Assembly: GCA_023436115.1 (NCBI GenBank)
Contig: JAEZKQ010000026.1
Coordinates: 186,001 to 250,000, forward strand
DNA from: Bacillota bacterium
Lineage (GTDB): Bacteria > Bacillota > Clostridia > Christensenellales > SZUA-584
Direction of reading: 5' to 3'
Length of the DNA stretch: 64,000 nt
Within the stretch, counting starts at the first letter, position 1. Every line of letters starts with the position of its first letter. The position numbers were made by a program, and so were the translations under genes. Shown in pieces: positions 52,273 to 60,767 of the stretch. The notes beneath the pieces are model-generated. The model saw nothing but the letters and a program-made list of their open reading frames with translations, was not told where the DNA came from and ran no database searches.

Positions 52273-53529
52273 ATGTGTGATATGATCTGCACCCTTCCCA
52301 ATTGGTCAAAGAACCACCATACGATGCTCGCGAAAAACAGTGACCGCGAACCCAATGAACCCCATGTGATCCGCTATGTACCAGGGAAAACATATGCTGC
52401 CGATGAAAAGCTATCCTGCACATATTTAACGATTCCGCAGACGGTCAAAACGAATGCAGTGCTGCTATATAAGCCGGACTGGATATGGGGCGCGGAAATG
52501 GGTGTAAATGAACATGGTGTCGCCATAGGCAACGAAGCGGTGTTTACCAAATCCAAGAACGACAAGAAAGCGCTCATTGGTATGGATCTGCTGCGCCTTG
52601 GCCTGGAGCGCGGCGATTCTGCGGAAGCGGCGATGGATATCATGATAAAGCTGCTGCTCAAGTTCGGTCAGGGCGGCAATTGCGGTTATACCAAGGATTT
52701 TCGTTATGACAACAGCTTCTTGATCGCCGACACCAAAAGCGCATTTATTCTAGAGACATCCGGCAGAAATTATGCAGTTGCAGAGGTCACAGACAAAGCT
52801 GCAATTTCCAACAGGCTTTTTATCGGCCGGGAACATATAGAATGCACCGGAATTGGGCCCGGCGAAGATTTTGCACGCCGTTTTACGGAACCGGTATTCT
52901 CCTATTTCGCTCAGGGCAAAAAACGCCGCGCGCAGTCTCTGTCTGCCGTATCCCAAGGGCCGGTCAGCGTCGGCCAGATGATGAAAGCACTGCGCACCCA
53001 CGCAACTGGCTTAGACGGACACGAATTCGAGCGCGGCAGCGTAAGCAGTGTCTGCATGCATGCGGGCGGTTTGATCGGAGATCATACCACAGGCAGCTTT
53101 GTGGCCGTACTGCGCGAGAACGCTCCGATGACAATATGGTCCACAGGCGCTTCAACGCCTTGTCTGGCTGCTTTTAAACCTGTATTCTTTGGCATCATCC
53201 AATCACCCATTTTTGAGGACGAGTCCCAAGGCCGCGCTTACTGGCATAAACGCGAGCAGCTCCATCGCGCTGTGTTGGCCGGGCATGTCGATGTGCAGGC
53301 TCTGCGTAAGCGCCGTGATGAGTTGGAAACCTCATGGATTCAGGAAGAAGAGGCGCTTTTTGAAGACTGTATTCCCGATACCCAGAAACTAGCGGCCTTT
53401 GCGGCCAAAGCCCAAGCCGAAGAACAGGCGATGATCGACGATTTTTACACTGAAAAATGGAACGACTTAAGTGGCCATAACCGTTTCTATAATTATTGGC
53501 GTAGACAAACTGACGCGTTGAATTCATAG
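52273..53529 (+). CDS. C69-family peptidase (dipeptidase/secernin-like)
   Basis: N-terminal nucleophile hydrolase of 418 residues. After Met removal, Cys2 would be the nucleophile: CDMICTLPNWSKNHHTML, followed by AKNSDREPNE, the KNSDR signature of the family. Further blocks: WGAEMGVNEHGVAIGNEAVF, GGNCGYTKDFRYDNSFLIAD and the C-terminal acidic helix region. It has no signal peptide, so it acts in the cytoplasm, probably on dipeptides. AAGGAG lies before the ATG. Confidence 0.88.
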   Translation: MCDMICTLPNWSKNHHTMLAKNSDREPNEPHVIRYVPGKTYAADEKLSCTYLTIPQTVKTNAVLLYKPDWIWGAEMGVNEHGVAIGNEAVFTKSKNDKKALIGMDLLRLGLERGDSAEAAMDIMIKLLLKFGQGGNCGYTKDFRYDNSFLIADTKSAFILETSGRNYAVAEVTDKAAISNRLFIGREHIECTGIGPGEDFARRFTEPVFSYFAQGKKRRAQSLSAVSQGPVSVGQMMKALRTHATGLDGHEFERGSVSSVCMHAGGLIGDHTTGSFVAVLRENAPMTIWSTGASTPCLAAFKPVFFGIIQSPIFEDESQGRAYWHKREQLHRAVLAGHVDVQALRKRRDELETSWIQEEEALFEDCIPDTQKLAAFAAKAQAEEQAMIDDFYTEKWNDLSGHNRFYNYWRRQTDALNS

Positions 53530-53564
53530 TAATATCAATAATCATGACGAATAATAAATAATTT

Positions 53565-53606
53565 TGTGACTTAGTCACATAAGGCCAATGGAAACATTGG
53601 TATAAT
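53565..53606 (+). promoter_or_regulatory. Ferritin promoter with two dyads
   Basis: TATAAT at 53601-53606 has no good -35. Instead CCAATG-gaaa-CATTGG (53585-53600), a perfect palindrome, fills the spacer, and TGTGAC-tta-GTCACA (53565-53579) is centred about 41 bases before the expected start. This is the class II position of a CRP/FNR-type activator; the spacing of the half-sites is 5 instead of the usual 6. Confidence 0.65.
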
Positions 53607-53633
53607 AAAACTATAAAACAGGAGGATCTCAAC

Positions 53634-54143
53634 ATGCAAAAAGAAGTTTCGTCTTTACTCAATGAACAGATCAACAAAGAACTCTACTCCGCATATCTTT
53701 ATCTCGATATGGCGAACTATTATGCGGATCAGGGACTTAATGGTTTTGAAAATTGGTTTTATGTACAAGCTCAAGAGGAGCGCGATCACGCCATGCTTAT
53801 CCGTGGCTACCTGCTCAACAACGATGAACATATCACTCTGTTGGCTATAGACGCGCCCGATGAAGCCTATGCGGATCTTAAGGCACCGCTGACGAAAACT
53901 TTAGCGCACGAACAGACTGTGACCGCATCGATCAACAACATTTATGCCGTGGCATATGAGCAAAAGGATTTTCGCACCATGCAGTTTCTTGATTGGTTCG
54001 TAAAGGAACAGGGTGAAGAAGAAAAGAACGCCACCGATCTCATTCGTAAGTATGAACTGTTCGGCAGCGATTCCAAGGGACTCTATCTTCTCGATCAGGA
54101 GCTGGGTGCCCGCGTTTATGCGCCGCCGTCATTGGTGCTCTGA
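53634..54143 (+). CDS. ftnA: Ferritin (non-haem, FtnA type)
   Basis: Iron-storage protein of 169 residues forming a 24-subunit shell. The four-helix bundle has ferroxidase ligands Glu16 (INKELYSAYLYLDM), Glu49 and His52 (AQEERDHAM), Glu93 (AHEQTV) and Gln126 near GEEE. AGGAGG precedes the ATG. It is transcribed alone from a promoter with two palindromes and ends in a strong terminator. Typical in length and motifs. Confidence 0.96.
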   Translation: MQKEVSSLLNEQINKELYSAYLYLDMANYYADQGLNGFENWFYVQAQEERDHAMLIRGYLLNNDEHITLLAIDAPDEAYADLKAPLTKTLAHEQTVTASINNIYAVAYEQKDFRTMQFLDWFVKEQGEEEKNATDLIRKYELFGSDSKGLYLLDQELGARVYAPPSLVL

Positions 54144-54169
54144 TTACTAAGATTGCTTAAACAAACCGA

Positions 54170-54205
54170 AAAGCCACTGCTTGGAAGAAACAGTGGCTTT
54201 TTTAT
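54170..54205 (+). terminator. Terminator of the ferritin gene
   Basis: AAAGCCACTG and CAGTGGCTTT form a 10-base stem followed by TTTATAT. Confidence 0.88.
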
Positions 54206-54249
54206 ATGAGTTAAGGTTATTAAATTCATCCGCAGTTTTTAAACACTTA

Positions 54250-55074
54250 TTATTCTGTCTTGATCGCTGCTATCACTTTGTCGGTGATGTCCTCGATCGT
54301 CTTTCCGATTTCTTCATCGGGCTGGCGCAGGCCTTCGTCCGTAATGGCCGCAATGGAGGGAATCATGGGCAGTTCACCCAGCAGTGCGATATCCAATTCA
54401 CTGGAGAAGGTATCCTTAGCGCCCGAGAACAGCTTTATCTGCTTGCCACAATCCGGACAGGTTAAGTAGCTCATATTTTCAACAACCCCGATCAACGGAA
54501 TATTCATAGTGCGTATCATGTTGACCGCTTTTGCCACAATCATGGAAACCATGTCCTGCGGTACGCTCACAATGACCATACCGCTAATGGGGATAGACTG
54601 CATCACAGTCAAAGCCACATCACCTGTTCCCGGCGGCATGTCGATAATAAGATAATCAAGCTCGCCCCAGAACACCTCTTCCCAAAACTGCTTGACTGTG
54701 CCTGCTATGATCGGCCCGCGCCATATCACAGGCTGCCTTTCGTCGCTCAGCAAAAGATTCAAAGACATCACGGATATACCATCGGCATTGACAGGGATGA
54801 TCCCCATCTCGCCCTGCTCCACCTTCGCATCCCTCACGCCCATAAGACGCGGTATACTGGGGCCCGTGATGTCAGCGTCCAATATACCCACTTTATAGCC
54901 GCGTGCGCTGAGTTCTTTGGCTAAGAGCACGGATATCGTAGACTTTCCTACACCCCCCTTGCCGCTCATCACACCGATCACACGCTTTATATGGCTGTAT
55001 GGATTATTTTTAATACCACAGTTATCTTTTGATTTGCACTCGCCTTTAGACGGGCAATTACCGCAGTCTGCCAT
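54250..55074 (-). CDS. Mrp/NBP35-family ATP-binding Fe-S cluster carrier
   Basis: P-loop ATPase of 274 residues that holds and transfers Fe-S clusters. Deviant Walker A MSGKGGVGKST, LLDADITGPSIPRLMG-type switch (ILDADITGPS), DMPPGTGDVALT, and the C-terminal CxxC in YLTCPDCGKQ for the bridging cluster. The N-terminus carries extra Cys (ADCGNCPSKGECKSKDNC), the NBP35-like ferredoxin extension. The start at 55074 follows AAGGAG; a TTG two codons earlier is also possible. Monocistronic. Confidence 0.94.
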   Translation of the reverse strand: MADCGNCPSKGECKSKDNCGIKNNPYSHIKRVIGVMSGKGGVGKSTISVLLAKELSARGYKVGILDADITGPSIPRLMGVRDAKVEQGEMGIIPVNADGISVMSLNLLLSDERQPVIWRGPIIAGTVKQFWEEVFWGELDYLIIDMPPGTGDVALTVMQSIPISGMVIVSVPQDMVSMIVAKAVNMIRTMNIPLIGVVENMSYLTCPDCGKQIKLFSGAKDTFSSELDIALLGELPMIPSIAAITDEGLRQPDEEIGKTIEDITDKVIAAIKTE

Positions 55075-55219
55075 AGTCAATATGTCTCCTTTTGATTTTG
55101 TCATATGCCATGATAGATTCTATTCCCCCATTTACTATTATGTCAATAATAGTGCAGAAAAGACGCAGCTATTTTTATATTGCATCGTAAATCTGCAAGC
55201 TTACTTAAAAAACATCGTA

Positions 55220-55819
55220 CTATTTATGTTTTCGTTTAAGCTTTGCCCACAGCAATATGATAATCTGAGCCGGTATGCCGATCATAAAAATGAGCCATAT
55301 GTTATTCACATCAAAAGTTAAATACAACGATAAAAGAATGCTCCATATGAGACAGGTAATGATAACAAAATTAACAAGGCGTTTCCCCCATATAGAGTTA
55401 AATATCAGTAAAACCACACAGGCCGCAGGAATGGCATATATGTAGATCATCCATGCCGGATGAATGAATTCAAGCGAAAACAACCCCATGATAACAAACA
55501 GTATCGTAGCAATCAGAAAAACAAGCGATGCAGATAACAGCGTGATGATTAGATCATTTCGTTTTTTTAGCTTATGAAAGGTTTGGATGATGCTCTGACT
55601 TTTTGTGTGTTCTGCCGTCAGCAGATAATCGACTGTTACCGTAAAGATATCTGCTATTTCTTTTAATACAGTCACATCGGGGACAGATTCTGCCCGTTCC
55701 CATTTAGAAACAGCCTTATCTGAATAATTCAATTTTTGTGCAAGCTCAGTTTGGGTCCAGTTCATTGATTTTCGCAAATCGATGATATTCTTAGCAATAA
55801 CAGGCTTCAAATCGACCAT
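55220..55819 (-). CDS. XRE-family regulator with membrane domain
   Basis: 199 residues: an N-terminal helix-turn-helix (NIIDLRKSMNWTQTELAQKL, SDKAVSKWERAESVPD) and a C-terminal half with four membrane spans (LIITLLSASLVFLIATILFV and others). Such membrane-tethered XRE proteins are common in Clostridia and may sense envelope changes. The start at 55819 is where homology begins; an ATG at 55846 has no ribosome site. No target is evident. Confidence 0.88.
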   Translation of the reverse strand: MVDLKPVIAKNIIDLRKSMNWTQTELAQKLNYSDKAVSKWERAESVPDVTVLKEIADIFTVTVDYLLTAEHTKSQSIIQTFHKLKKRNDLIITLLSASLVFLIATILFVIMGLFSLEFIHPAWMIYIYAIPAACVVLLIFNSIWGKRLVNFVIITCLIWSILLSLYLTFDVNNIWLIFMIGIPAQIIILLWAKLKRKHK

Positions 55820-56095
55820 GAAGCGATAAGTCACCCCCAAATACATTTTTTAAAGTATAACATATCGTACAGTGACAAGCAAATAATACAAACACGCCTA
55901 AATCCCGCTCTACCGGTAGTAGATTTTCCATAGATTCTCTCTACTGCCCAAGGAACTACTCGGAGAGTGCCGTTATGATTGCTATAGAGTGACTATTCGA
56001 GCTCATTATTGTATGGTATCAGTGTTGTGAAAAATTTGCTTTTTTTATTATTAGGAAAAGCCTAAAAACCTTTCATCAGTTAGGAGATTTAGATT

Positions 56096-56995
56096 ATGGA
56101 CCAATTTGTATTAACCTGCTGCTCCACAGCAGACATGAGTGCCGAATACTTTAAGGAAAAATCCATTCCTTATGTGTGTTTTCATTTTAATATGGACGGA
56201 AAGCAATATCCTGACGATCTGGGTAAATCGGTGCCATTTGACGAGTTCTATAGCAGAATGGCTGCAGGGTCGCAGCCCACAACCTCACAAGTCAACGTGG
56301 ATCAATTCAACGAATTTTTCGAACCCTTTTTAAAAGAAGGTAAGGACATTATCCATGTCAGCTTATCATCTGGTATCTCCGGTACTTACAGCTCAGCGAA
56401 TACTGCCAAACAGCAGCTGCTTAAAAAATATCCCGAGCGAAGAATTGAGATCGTGGATTCCCGGGGTGCATCCTCCGGCTATGGACTGCTAATGGATATG
56501 CTCGCAGATCAGCGTGACAGCGGCGTATCTTATGACGAGTGCTTATCGTGGGCGGAAGATAACAAGCTGACTGTTCACCATTGGTTCTTTTCAACGGACT
56601 TGACGTTCTATATAAAGGGCGGAAGAATCTCTAAAACAGCCGGCTTTATCGGCACACTGCTGGGCATCTGCCCGCTTCTTAACATGGATGCGGCCGGACA
56701 TCTCATTCCTCGGGAAAAGATCCGTTCCAAAAAGAAAGTCATTAGAGAAATCGTATCCAAAATGATAGAGCATGCCAAAGACGGTGCGAATTACAGCGGA
56801 AAGTGCTTCATCTCGCATTCCGCATGTCTGGAAGATGCACAAGCCGTGGCGCAGCTGGTAGAATCAGCATTCCCCCGCCTCAATGGCAGAGTTTTAATCA
56901 ACAGCGTGGGAACCGTGATCGGTTCGCATACCGGCCCCGGTACAGTGGCTTTGTTCTTCGTCGGCGATAAAAGAACGGACATTAAAGGGGTCTAA
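56096..56995 (+). CDS. DegV-family fatty-acid-binding protein
   Basis: The 299-residue DegV/FakB-fold protein has LTCCSTADMSAEYFKEKSIP, the binding loop QPTTSQVN, VSLSSGISGTYSSANTAK and the C-terminal SVGTVIGSHTGPGTVALFF. FakB proteins present a fatty acid to the FakA kinase for phosphorylation. No fakA is nearby. AGGAG lies 9 bases before the ATG; the next gene starts 1 base after the stop. Confidence 0.94.
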   Translation: MDQFVLTCCSTADMSAEYFKEKSIPYVCFHFNMDGKQYPDDLGKSVPFDEFYSRMAAGSQPTTSQVNVDQFNEFFEPFLKEGKDIIHVSLSSGISGTYSSANTAKQQLLKKYPERRIEIVDSRGASSGYGLLMDMLADQRDSGVSYDECLSWAEDNKLTVHHWFFSTDLTFYIKGGRISKTAGFIGTLLGICPLLNMDAAGHLIPREKIRSKKKVIREIVSKMIEHAKDGANYSGKCFISHSACLEDAQAVAQLVESAFPRLNGRVLINSVGTVIGSHTGPGTVALFFVGDKRTDIKGV

Positions 56996-56996
56996 A

Positions 56997-57572
56997 ATGA
57001 AAAGGCTTACCTATATTATACGAGTCATAACGGTAGCCCCGGTTATGGCGCTTGTTATGCTACTCATTTTATATCTGAAAAGCCCTGCTCTGTTTGGCAG
57101 CCCTTTGCATTTTGCGCTGCTTGTTTTATTTCTGGTCGTTCTGCCTTTATCGGCTTATCCATTGCAGCCGCTAATCAAAAAGTTTAAAGACAAGGGGCGT
57201 GAAGGCCAAAGAACGCTCGCTATGATCTTTGCTGTTGCCGGCTATGTTTTAGGCTGTCTCTTTGCACTCATATTCGGTGCGCCCAAAGATGTATTGGTCA
57301 TTTTCTTATCCTATTTGCTTTCTGGTTTTTTTGTCGCGCTTATTAATAAGCTTTTTCACTTTAAAGCAAGCGGACATGCGTGCGGCGTAACGGGCCCATT
57401 TCTTCTACTGGTTTATTTCGGGCATCCTATCGGCTATATCGGCTTTGCGTTTCTCGCTTTGGCTTGGGCGTCCAGCCTGTATATGAAGCGTCATACAAAT
57501 TTGCAGCTTGCCGCCGGCGGCGCGATACCATTTGCCGCTTTGTGCCTTTTGTTTATCATATCTGTTGCCTGA
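56997..57572 (+). CDS. PAP2-like integral membrane protein
   Basis: 191 residues with about six spans. It has the PAP2 phosphatase-type motifs HFKASGHACGVTGP (SGH) and LYMKRHTNLQLAAGG (RHxxxxxxxG), but the first PAP2 motif KxxxxxxRP is not clear; LIKKFKDKGREGQR may stand in its place. It could dephosphorylate a lipid phosphate. Directly after the DegV gene, which suggests a common link to lipids or fatty acids. Confidence in the family is moderate. Confidence 0.72.
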   Translation: MKRLTYIIRVITVAPVMALVMLLILYLKSPALFGSPLHFALLVLFLVVLPLSAYPLQPLIKKFKDKGREGQRTLAMIFAVAGYVLGCLFALIFGAPKDVLVIFLSYLLSGFFVALINKLFHFKASGHACGVTGPFLLLVYFGHPIGYIGFAFLALAWASSLYMKRHTNLQLAAGGAIPFAALCLLFIISVA

Positions 57573-57598
57573 AAGATTTATTTTCATATTGATTTGAA

Positions 57599-57645
57599 CC
57601 AAAAGCCGCGTTTTCGTTAATGAAGATGCGGCTTTTGGTATTACT
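57599..57645 (+). terminator. Terminator of the DegV-PAP2 pair
   Basis: CCAAAAGCCGC and GCGGCTTTTGG form an 11-base stem with an 18-base loop, followed by TATTACTC; the stem itself ends in TTTT. Confidence 0.75.
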
Positions 57646-58011
57646 CAATCCTCCTAGCAAGTATTTGCCGACACTTTCACCCTTGACTTATTCGTCTTTG
57701 ATTGCCTGAGCTGCGAGACATATAAAATGCTGATGCACTTCGTGCCATAAGCGAACGACTGCAAACGCAAGAGAATGAGAAGTAATAAATTATGCTAGAA
57801 TATACCCGTTAGAAAATGGATATATTTTATTTATTCATTGCGCACTGTATCGTGGAAGGCCGTACGCTCAAATATCCGGCGGCGAGTATGTGCTGCGTGC
57901 AAAACGCGAAACACGTGCAATATGCGCGGGCTGCGGACGCCGCTGCGGCGGGCACACGTTATTTAAACGATCAGACAGAAGAATGATTGGGCTGTCTTAA
58001 GGAGAAATTCG
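57646..58011 (+). other. Gap holding a possible transposase zinc-finger fragment
   Basis: From about 57841 to 57993 the plus strand reads GGEYVLRAKRETRAICAGCG and RRCGGHTLFKRSDRRM, then stops at TAA. This resembles the N-terminal Cys/His finger and basic region of ISL3-type transposases, but has no start and no catalytic part. The piece is richer in G and C than its flanks. If real it is a relic; no terminal repeats are seen. The remainder to 58011 is only the ribosome site AAGGAG of the next gene. Confidence 0.3.
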
Positions 58012-59655
58012 TTGCTTAGAAAACAAATTGTATGCGCTTTCATTTCCATTCTCATAGTTGTTGGCCTGCTTACGGGCTGCAATATGTCCTCATCCGAATC
58101 CAACACACCTAAGCTGACATATAAGCCTGCCGTCAGCGCTTCTATGACACCAGAGCCTCCCCCGCCACGCGTTTTAAACATAGAAGCTATGACGGACATT
58201 TCTGTTGCAGCCGAGGACCTCATTGACCCTTCATCAGAAATCAGCAAATACTTAGTTGATATTTATCACCCTGATAAAGAGCTGTATAATGCGGTATTTC
58301 GCGCTGTTCAACAGCATGAGGAGCAGTTTGATATGACTGCTTTTGATTTGCCCTTTGAACAAAAAGTAAGAACTGTGGAATGTCTCTACAGTGAAACCGG
58401 TTTTCGATTCTATTATTTGGATCGCGTTAAGTGCTATGAATCGGAGAACGGCCAATTTGTCAATTTTAAATACACTGACGACATAGAGCAAATCGGGCCG
58501 AATCTGGAAACATTCTATGCAAGGCTGTCTCATCTGCTTCATAATGTCGCACCTGAAGATGGCACCGATATGCAAAAGTATTTTGCCATGTTTCAGTATC
58601 TTTGTGATCATGCCGACTATACGCCCGATATAAGCGATATCACCACTATCAATCCATACAGCATTATCAATAAAGGTGTTGGTACTTGTGGCGGATTCGC
58701 CATTCTTATGGAATATGTGCTCAGCAGAGCGGGCTTAACCATTGAATACGTCTGCAATGAAGCCCACGCTTGGAACATGATTCAGCTCAACGATAAATGG
58801 TATCATTCTGATGTCACCTTTTGCATCGGATCTGCAGGCAGCTACACCGATGCTATCAATACCATATTGATGGATGATGAGACACGAAAAAGCAACCTCG
58901 CAGAAAACGGTGTGGAGCCGGTAAATATAATACTTGGTTATCCTCATGATAAAACGGTTTTACCGCCTGTGTGTACAGATACCGGCTTTCTCCGGTACAG
59001 CAGTATTTATGAAAGCCACGCGCTTGATATAAAAAACAGCCGTATTTATTTCAGCGATATGGGATATATCAAAGCCATGGATCTGGACTGCACAGACGAG
59101 CAGACGCTTACGGAAGACTTTGCCGCCGATATGGTCTGGTTCGACGGTGCGCTTTACTATCTGAGCGGATACGACGGCAGTCTATACAAGCTTGTTCCCG
59201 GCTTGGAAAAGGAGCTTATCGACAACGAGGAATGGTATGGATATCTGACCAGAAATGGCAGCATTCTTAATTATTCGCCGGGCGCAGAAGACAGCGAATT
59301 CAAAGCTCTGCCGCTGCTGTCTCCCAATACTAGTGAAATAACTTTTGCGAATAAATTTGAGTCCTTTCAGATCCCTCGCAGCCGAAGCTTTAAATTGGAC
59401 ATCGAATTCTCTGAGCCGATGGATACCTCAGCCGATTGGAATCGATTCGTCTATTTGACGGATGATAATAACAATGCCATACCTCTACAATTTGTCTGGA
59501 ACAAGGACGGTAAAACATTGTCTGTACGTCCGGTCGATCTCATTTGTGATTATTCCGGTGTCACAATCAGTGTCATGAGCGACTCCCCTGCCGCAAGCGG
59601 ACGGGTTCTTGGTCTGGCAAGCGCGATGCATATCGACATCGTATCGGAATTCTAA
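58012..59655 (+). CDS. Secreted multi-domain transglutaminase-like lipoprotein
   Basis: 547 residues. TTG start after AAGGAG; signal peptide with lipobox LLTGC near residue 23. A transglutaminase-like core (about 180-290) has Cys in GVGTCGGFAILMEYVL, His in EAHAWNMIQL and Asp in WYHSDVTF. A beta-propeller-like or DUF5050-type segment follows (YIKAMDLDC, GALYYLSGYDGSLYKL), then a C-terminal bacterial Ig-like domain (LDIEFSEPMDTSADWNRFVY). Likely acts on or in the cell envelope. It is the second triad-bearing transglutaminase-like lipoprotein in the window. Confidence 0.87.
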   Translation: MLRKQIVCAFISILIVVGLLTGCNMSSSESNTPKLTYKPAVSASMTPEPPPPRVLNIEAMTDISVAAEDLIDPSSEISKYLVDIYHPDKELYNAVFRAVQQHEEQFDMTAFDLPFEQKVRTVECLYSETGFRFYYLDRVKCYESENGQFVNFKYTDDIEQIGPNLETFYARLSHLLHNVAPEDGTDMQKYFAMFQYLCDHADYTPDISDITTINPYSIINKGVGTCGGFAILMEYVLSRAGLTIEYVCNEAHAWNMIQLNDKWYHSDVTFCIGSAGSYTDAINTILMDDETRKSNLAENGVEPVNIILGYPHDKTVLPPVCTDTGFLRYSSIYESHALDIKNSRIYFSDMGYIKAMDLDCTDEQTLTEDFAADMVWFDGALYYLSGYDGSLYKLVPGLEKELIDNEEWYGYLTRNGSILNYSPGAEDSEFKALPLLSPNTSEITFANKFESFQIPRSRSFKLDIEFSEPMDTSADWNRFVYLTDDNNNAIPLQFVWNKDGKTLSVRPVDLICDYSGVTISVMSDSPAASGRVLGLASAMHIDIVSEF

Positions 59656-59714
59656 TTTTAAACAATATCAGATGTCCCATCTACCACAAATTAAAATAGG
59701 TATTCCTACCTAAG

Positions 59715-59743
59715 TTGTCATTATTTTCTGTATATGATAAAAT
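59715..59743 (+). promoter_or_regulatory. Promoter of the subtilisin-like gene
   Basis: TTGTCA at 59715-59720, 17-base spacer, TAAAAT at 59738-59743, 35 bases before the ATG at 59779. Confidence 0.7.
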
Positions 59744-59778
59744 GCATTATAAATTTTCTATGAAAGGCCAAATCATGT

Positions 59779-60765
59779 ATGAGCAAGAAAAAGTATTTAT
59801 TGTTGATACCTATTGTGCTCTTAGTCTGCCTGTGTCTTTTTGAATATCTGTTTTTTACAAATCAGATTTCGAGCATGCAAAGCGAGAGTGCATCATCTTC
59901 CGTACAAACCCCGCTGGATATCGTTCATTTCGATAACGCCAATTCAAGGGACACTTACTTTAACATACACAATGTGAAGGCGGCACAGCAGGTGAGCAAT
60001 GGCGAAGGAATCAAGGTGGGAATATTGGATCATTCCTTTGCTGTAAAAAAGCACGATGGGCTTTATGCCGGCAGTATGGATTTTACGAATAATCCATCTG
60101 GTATGAACTATGACGAATCACACGGATATTGGATGGCTTGTGTGCTTCGGGAAATTGCGCCGAAATGTGAAATTTATGCCCTTTGTACATACAGCGATAG
60201 TGAAATGGCAGAAGTCAAAAATATAGTTGAGGCCATCGACTGGGCTATTGAAAATGATATTGACATTTTGACGTACTCAGGAGAAGCGTTCACGGATGGG
60301 TACAGAGCCGACATAGACGCGGCAGTGGACAAAGCCGTGGAAAACGGCATTGTCACCACCTTTATTCATTATGATAATCCCAATAACATCTGGCCTGTTG
60401 GCTTGTGGCCGCTCAATTCGGAAAAGATGAGCAGAGACGCGGACCTCAACATCTTTCCGTATGATTACAACACCTTCTTTGTCAAAAACTATATTGAATA
60501 CATGGCTGAGACCGACGCATTCAAGAGGAGTCAAATGATGCCGATATTCATGTCCATTTCATCCACTTCACCGGTGACAGCTGGTTTTGTGGCGATATTA
60601 AAATCCGTCAATAATAACTTAACACCCCAAGAATATAAGGATATTCTCATAAACACCAGCTATTCAATGGATTACTACGACTATTGGATGGACCGTCAAA
60701 TCAAGAGCGAACGTGTCGTCGACATCAAGAAAGCTCTGGATTTTATAATGGAAAACAAACCGTAA
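59779..60765 (+). CDS. Divergent subtilisin-like (S8) membrane-anchored protein
   Basis: 328 residues with an N-terminal signal anchor (KYLLLIPIVLLVCLCLFEYL). The core keeps the subtilase order with weak motifs: Asp84 in KVGILDHSF, His115 in ESHGYWMACVL, and a Ser261 region SISSTSPVTAGFVAIL aligning with GTSxAAPxVAG but without its Gly-Thr. NGIVTTFIHYDN fits the strand carrying the oxyanion Asn. It may be a specialised protease or an inactive relative. It has its own promoter and lies 120 bases after the transglutaminase-like lipoprotein. Confidence 0.75.
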   Translation: MSKKKYLLLIPIVLLVCLCLFEYLFFTNQISSMQSESASSSVQTPLDIVHFDNANSRDTYFNIHNVKAAQQVSNGEGIKVGILDHSFAVKKHDGLYAGSMDFTNNPSGMNYDESHGYWMACVLREIAPKCEIYALCTYSDSEMAEVKNIVEAIDWAIENDIDILTYSGEAFTDGYRADIDAAVDKAVENGIVTTFIHYDNPNNIWPVGLWPLNSEKMSRDADLNIFPYDYNTFFVKNYIEYMAETDAFKRSQMMPIFMSISSTSPVTAGFVAILKSVNNNLTPQEYKDILINTSYSMDYYDYWMDRQIKSERVVDIKKALDFIMENKP

Positions 60766-60767
60766 GC

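Noticed and set aside
52010..52285. 91-codon plus-strand frame ahead of the C69 peptidase
   Set aside because: Translation is an Arg/Pro/Lys-rich string overlapping the next gene start; the segment looks more like a structured leader.
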